This document shows positions 60,837-64,000 of a stretch of DNA of 64,000 nt, piece after piece. Position numbers and translations under genes: made by a program. The DNA is taken from NCBI RefSeq assembly GCF_003349955.1, contig NZ_QLKQ01000002.1, positions 78,000-141,999 on the forward strand. Direction: 5' to 3'. Positions within the stretch are counted from its first letter, which is position 1; every line of letters begins with the position of its first letter. Source of the DNA: Azospirillum brasilense. Its GTDB lineage: Bacteria; Pseudomonadota; Alphaproteobacteria; Azospirillales; Azospirillaceae. Under the pieces are notes generated by a model that saw nothing but the letters and a program-made list of their open reading frames with translations, was not told the origin of the DNA and made no database searches.

Positions 60837-61421
60837 TCAGGACGCCCAATGGCGCTTCGGGCCGACATCGACATGGACGAAGTTGCTGTCCGGGTAATAG
60901 CCCACCCCGCCGCCGCGCAGGCTGAGCGCCGCGCGCTGCAGGGTGCGCAGCGGCAGGCCGGGCACCCGCAGGTCGATGGCCTTGCCCTGCATGTGGAAGC
61001 TGTTCTGGGCGACGCCGCTGCCGTCCTGCTCGCGCAGCCAAGCGTTGGATTCGGGGGAGCGGTAGCCGGAGATGATGTGCACCGGCGTCTTGCCGCCGAC
61101 CTTGCGGGTCAACGCGTGCAGCAGATCGAGCAGCTTCGGGTCGATGGGATGAACGGCCCCGGTGCGGTGGTCGCGCAGCAGGTGGTTGATCTCGCGCAGC
61201 CCGTCGCGCTGGTAGCGTCCCCTGGACCAGTATTCCGCACGGACCCGTTCGCCGGTGTGAAGGTTGAGCAGGACCAATTGCCGCGGCGGGGCGCGCAGCG
61301 CCGCCTCCGACACCTCCGGCGCCATCACCATCCCGGCGGCGGCCGTCGCCAGACCGATGCGCAACAGTTCCCTCCGGCCGAGCTTGGCTGCTGGGGTCGG
61401 TTGGAATTTGGCCTCGGTCAT
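60837..61421 (-). CDS. DUF882/YcbK-like peptidoglycan peptidase, Tat-exported
   Basis: Likely periplasmic zinc D,D- or L,D-endopeptidase acting on peptidoglycan cross-links (MepK type). The twin-arginine signal RRELLRIG is followed by a hydrophobic region (LATAAAGMVMAPEVSEAAL). The catalytic domain shows GYRSPESNAWL, SFHMQGKAIDLRV (first His and Asp) and NFVHVDVG (His). The 194-residue product starts at ATG 61421, four bases after GGAGG; ATG 61424 is an alternative. No neighbouring murein genes. Confidence 0.9.
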   Translation of the reverse strand: MTEAKFQPTPAAKLGRRELLRIGLATAAAGMVMAPEVSEAALRAPPRQLVLLNLHTGERVRAEYWSRGRYQRDGLREINHLLRDHRTGAVHPIDPKLLDLLHALTRKVGGKTPVHIISGYRSPESNAWLREQDGSGVAQNSFHMQGKAIDLRVPGLPLRTLQRAALSLRGGGVGYYPDSNFVHVDVGPKRHWAS

Positions 61422-61424
61422 CAT

Positions 61425-61760
61425 GCCTCCATGGGGTCCCGAACGGGGCGGTGCGCAGAACGCCCCCTTTTTGTCCGATGCCTTTTGGCGGCAGAGCCCC
61501 CGCTTCTGTCAAGAAACCAATGGTTAACGTCTTTAAAACGCCCGCGTTTCCTGGACTTGCCGGGCGACCGTGCCCGCGTCGGGAGGACCGAGAGCCGCGT
61601 TACAGGGGTGAAACATAGCGCGACGCTCTCCCGATTCGCCCGAGTCCCCGCCGGCACCGGCCGTGACAAGGCCGGGGCAAAAAGCGGCAACCATGAAGGG
61701 TATTGCCGCGAATTTTACCGTTTAGTCTTCGGTAAGGAATCTACCCCCATAGTTTGGGTA
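61425..61760. other. 336-base divergent intergenic region
   Basis: It contains stems such as TTACCG/CGGTAA (61719-61736) and CTACCC/GGGTAG (61741-61761) next to the pentapeptide-repeat gene start. No coding signal is seen. Confidence 0.45.
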
Positions 61761-63110
61761 GTGGAAACAACCCCCGTCAGATTGCTGCCCGTGTCCCCCG
61801 TCGCCACAGCCCCCGCGCCGGCTCCATCCTATCTTCGGCCCGATCAGCTGGCCGAGGTTCTGGACCGGCACGCCCGCTGGATCAAGGGCCAGCCGGGCGG
61901 CGCCCGCGCCAATCTGGCGCTGGCCGACCTGGAGGGCGCCGATCTGTCACAGCGCGACCTGCGCGGGGCGCGTCTGGTCGGGGCGAAGCTGGCGCGCTGC
62001 CGGCTCAGCGGCACCAACCTCGCCGGCGCCGACCTGTTCGGCGTGGACCTGCGCGACGCGGACATCACCCGCGCCAACCTGATGCAGACGGATCTGCGCG
62101 GCGCCCGGCTGCGCTCCGCCGACTTCTCGAACGCCAACCTGCGCGACGCCGACCTGCGCGCCGGCACGCTGGAGCCGGGAGGCAGCGCCCGCCGCGGTTC
62201 CGGTCCGGACGGGCATTCAGACGCCCAGGACGCCGAGGCCACCCGGCAGACGCACCGGACCGCCCTGGCCCGCCTTCAGGGCGGCGCCACCGCGGAAGGC
62301 GGCATCCCGACCGATCTGACCGGCGCGGTGCTGGCCGGCGCGAACCTGACGGACGCCGACCTGTGCGGGGCGGTGCTTCAGAACGCCGACCTGACCGGAG
62401 CGGTGCTGACCGACGCCAACCTGTCCGGAGCGCGGCTGAACGGGGCCAACCTGAGCGGCGCCCGGCTGGACGGGGCCACCTTCGACAACGCCGATCTGGT
62501 CGGCACGCGGATGGTCGATTGCGACCTCTCGCGGGCCAACCTCGGTTCCGCCTGCCTGACCCGCCCGATCGACAGCATGGGCTCCGAGATCCAGCGGGCG
62601 ATCTTCGACCACGAGCGCTGGATCGACAGCGTCGGCCAGCGTGGGGAGCGCGCCGAGCTGGACGGCACCGACCTCAGCCGCGCCGACCTGCGCGGCGTCA
62701 ATCTCAGCGCCGCCTCGCTGCGCGGCGCCAACCTGTCCGACGCGGCATTGACCGGCGCGCGGCTGATGATGGCCGACCTGTCCGGCGCCAATCTGGAGCG
62801 CGCGAACCTGATGGGCGCCGACCTGTCGGGCGCCAATCTCAGCTTTGCCCGGCTGACCGGGGCCGACCTGACGCGGGTCAATCTCGGCCCGGCGGAGATC
62901 AAGGACCCCAGCGGACGGCCCACCGGCCGCTCCTGGGCCGCCAATCTGATGGGCGCCGACCTGCGGCAGGCGATGCTCACCGATTCCCGCATGGTCCAGG
63001 CCAACCTGACCGACGCCGACCTGGAGAACGCCGACCTGGACGGGGCCGATCTCGCCGGCGCGAAACTGCAGCGCGCCCATCTCAAGGGGAAGGCGCCGCG
63101 ACGGCGCTGA
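61761..63110 (+). CDS. Pentapeptide-repeat protein
   Basis: About 449 residues. Three blocks of A(D/N)LxX pentapeptides, predicted to form right-handed quadrilateral beta-helices, lie at about 50-140, 185-275 and 295-440. They are separated by linkers. Two linkers carry the same unusual motif, H-x-x-W-I followed by a G-R/ER-A-x-L stretch (DRHARWIKG and DHERWIDSV). No signal peptide is visible. The start is uncertain; GTG 61761 is used, GTG 61791 and TTG 61782 are alternatives. Function is unknown; such proteins can mimic DNA or act as scaffolds. Confidence 0.85.
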   Translation: METTPVRLLPVSPVATAPAPAPSYLRPDQLAEVLDRHARWIKGQPGGARANLALADLEGADLSQRDLRGARLVGAKLARCRLSGTNLAGADLFGVDLRDADITRANLMQTDLRGARLRSADFSNANLRDADLRAGTLEPGGSARRGSGPDGHSDAQDAEATRQTHRTALARLQGGATAEGGIPTDLTGAVLAGANLTDADLCGAVLQNADLTGAVLTDANLSGARLNGANLSGARLDGATFDNADLVGTRMVDCDLSRANLGSACLTRPIDSMGSEIQRAIFDHERWIDSVGQRGERAELDGTDLSRADLRGVNLSAASLRGANLSDAALTGARLMMADLSGANLERANLMGADLSGANLSFARLTGADLTRVNLGPAEIKDPSGRPTGRSWAANLMGADLRQAMLTDSRMVQANLTDADLENADLDGADLAGAKLQRAHLKGKAPRRR

Positions 63111-63196
63111 CCCGCAGCGCTCGATCCGCGACCGTCATCATCCCGCAAAGGACCGCGGGGCATAGTGCGGCACCTCGATCCGCCGGACGCTCCGCC

Positions 63197-63490
63197 ATGC
63201 CCACCCTGCCCCGCTCCTTCCTTCGCCGGCTTCAGCGACGCGGCGCCTTGCGCCTGATCCCCGCGTTCGTCATCGCCCTGTTCGTCCGCCCCGCAAGGGC
63301 CGAGGACCCGCGCCTGTTCGAAATCTGGCGGTGCGGCGGCGGCGACTGCCCCGGCTACGAGTACCACCCCCGCGACGGCGACCCGGAGCACGGCGCGCCG
63401 GCCGGCACCGCCTTCCAGGACCTGCCGGCCGATTGGTTCTGTCCGCGCTGCGGCGCCGGCAAGCCGGACTTCCGCCGGATGGGCGACTGA
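63197..63490 (+). CDS. Exported or membrane-anchored rubredoxin-like protein
   Basis: A 97-residue protein. A basic then hydrophobic N-terminus ([21 protein letters not shown]) and the cleavage-like site ARA-ED suggest export or membrane anchoring. The rest is a rubredoxin domain ([40 protein letters not shown]). Iron cysteines would be C46, C51, C82 and C85, giving CX4C then CX2C instead of the normal CX2C pair at the first site. If Fe binds, the geometry is unusual. ATG 63197 is the only suitable start. Confidence 0.82.
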   Translation: MPTLPRSFLRRLQRRGALRLIPAFVIALFVRPARAEDPRLFEIWRCGGGDCPGYEYHPRDGDPEHGAPAGTAFQDLPADWFCPRCGAGKPDFRRMGD

Positions 63491-63540
63491 CCGGCACAAA
63501 GCCCTTGCCATCCGTCGAGCAATCAGAAAATATTGCGGTC

Positions 63541-63996
63541 ATGGACGACACAGACCGCAAAATCATCGCGCACATCCAGGAAGATGGACGCGCTTCCTAC
63601 GCCGACATCGGGGCCGCGGCCGGGCTGTCGGTGTCCGCCGTCAACGAGCGGCTGAAGAAACTACAGGCCAGCGGCGTGATCCAGGGCTGGGGCGCGCGGC
63701 TGTCGCCCAAGGCCGCCGGGTTGGACGTGCTGGCCTTCGTCGACGTGCTGCTCGACCGTCCGGAGCATGACGCGCCCTTCCGCGACGCCATGCGCGCCAC
63801 GCCGGCGGTTCAGGAGTGCCACCACGTCACCGGGGACTGGTCCTACCTGCTCAAGGTGCGCGTGGCGAACACGGAGGAGCTGGAGCGCTTCCTCTCCGAC
63901 CGGCTGAAGGCCCTGCCCGGCGTCGTGCGCTCCCACACCGTGATCGCGCTCTCCTCGGTCAAGGAGACGCCGGTCCTTCCCATCGGATCAGATTGA
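63541..63996 (+). CDS. Lrp/AsnC-family transcriptional regulator
   Basis: A 151-residue regulator with an N-terminal winged helix (DDTDRKIIAHIQEDGRASYA, AAAGLSVSAVNERLKKLQASGVIQGW) and a C-terminal RAM ligand-binding domain (VLAFVDVLLDR, VQECHHVTGDWSYLLKVRV). It probably senses an amino acid. It ends four bases before the edge of the window and is complete. ATG 63541 has no strong ribosome site. The target cannot be inferred because downstream genes are outside the window. Confidence 0.93.
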   Translation: MDDTDRKIIAHIQEDGRASYADIGAAAGLSVSAVNERLKKLQASGVIQGWGARLSPKAAGLDVLAFVDVLLDRPEHDAPFRDAMRATPAVQECHHVTGDWSYLLKVRVANTEELERFLSDRLKALPGVVRSHTVIALSSVKETPVLPIGSD

Positions 63997-64000
63997 CGCC

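Noticed and set aside
1..64000. CRISPR array, prophage or insertion sequence
   Set aside because: No regularly spaced direct repeats, no transposase, integrase or phage structural genes were found on either strand.

Overview
This 64-kb window is a piece of a high-GC alphaproteobacterial chromosome, most like Azospirillum or a close relative (Rhodospirillales). The grounds are the strong G/C third-position bias, protein signatures typical of the group (CtrA-type boxes, class II DAHP synthase, SdhE, DUF502, TamA/TamB, a GH17-GT2 glucan synthase, PRC-barrel and pentapeptide-repeat proteins) and the lack of phage or transposon genes. The genus is inferred from general likeness, not from a database search. 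Coding density is high. Most genes are housekeeping or metabolic, in short operons on both strands.

Layout. 0-10 kb: pseudouridine-5'-phosphate glycosidase (psuG), a small unknown gene, MTA phosphorylase (mtnP), a rhomboid protease, and the outer-membrane assembly pair tamB/tamA. 10-17 kb: typA/bipA behind a structured leader, an OsmC protein, CsbD with a coupled small gene, a HIT hydrolase, and a large inner-membrane GH17-GT2 beta-glucan synthase. 17-24.5 kb: two Crp/Fnr regulators around a single-domain response regulator, a type III polyketide synthase with an ICMT-like methyltransferase, a DUF502 membrane protein, and recG. 24.9-27.5 kb: the cobalamin operon cobU-cobO-cobQ. 27.6-34.6 kb: a PHB-depolymerase-type esterase, small exported proteins, a FrnE-like oxidoreductase coupled to arfB, a PRC-barrel lipoprotein, an AI-2E-type transporter with an extra C-terminal domain, and a HEAT-ACT fusion. 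34.6-38.6 kb: mfd and sdhE.

38.7-39.9 kb is the one clearly foreign stretch. It is a short A+T-rich islet with a single gene for a winged-helix plus PD-(D/E)XK-like protein. It is bounded by two imperfect 77-bp direct repeats, each containing the 3' end of an enoyl-CoA hydratase gene. This is the best candidate here for an undescribed system, possibly a one-gene defence or nuclease cassette.

40-64 kb: enoyl-CoA hydratase, orphan egtB, a thioredoxin-like [2Fe-2S] ferredoxin, nicotinate phosphoribosyltransferase, two FliL paralogues away from any flagellar cluster, glutathione reductase, Mn-catalase, AmpG, class II DAHP synthase, succinate-semialdehyde dehydrogenase, panC, two identical tRNA-Val(CAC) genes, gph, the amino-sugar pair glmU-glmS, a Tat-exported DUF882 peptidase, a pentapeptide-repeat protein, an exported rubredoxin with unusual cysteine spacing, and an Lrp/AsnC regulator at the right edge.

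Themes: cell-envelope construction and recycling (TamAB, glucan synthase, AmpG, GlmU/GlmS, DUF882), thiol and oxidant defence (OsmC, Gor, Mn-catalase, EgtB), and cofactor synthesis (B12, NAD, pantothenate). Dispersed GC-rich palindromes sit at 47.98 and 51.0 kb, and CtrA-like boxes precede fliL-2 and a 92-aa gene near 56.4 kb.
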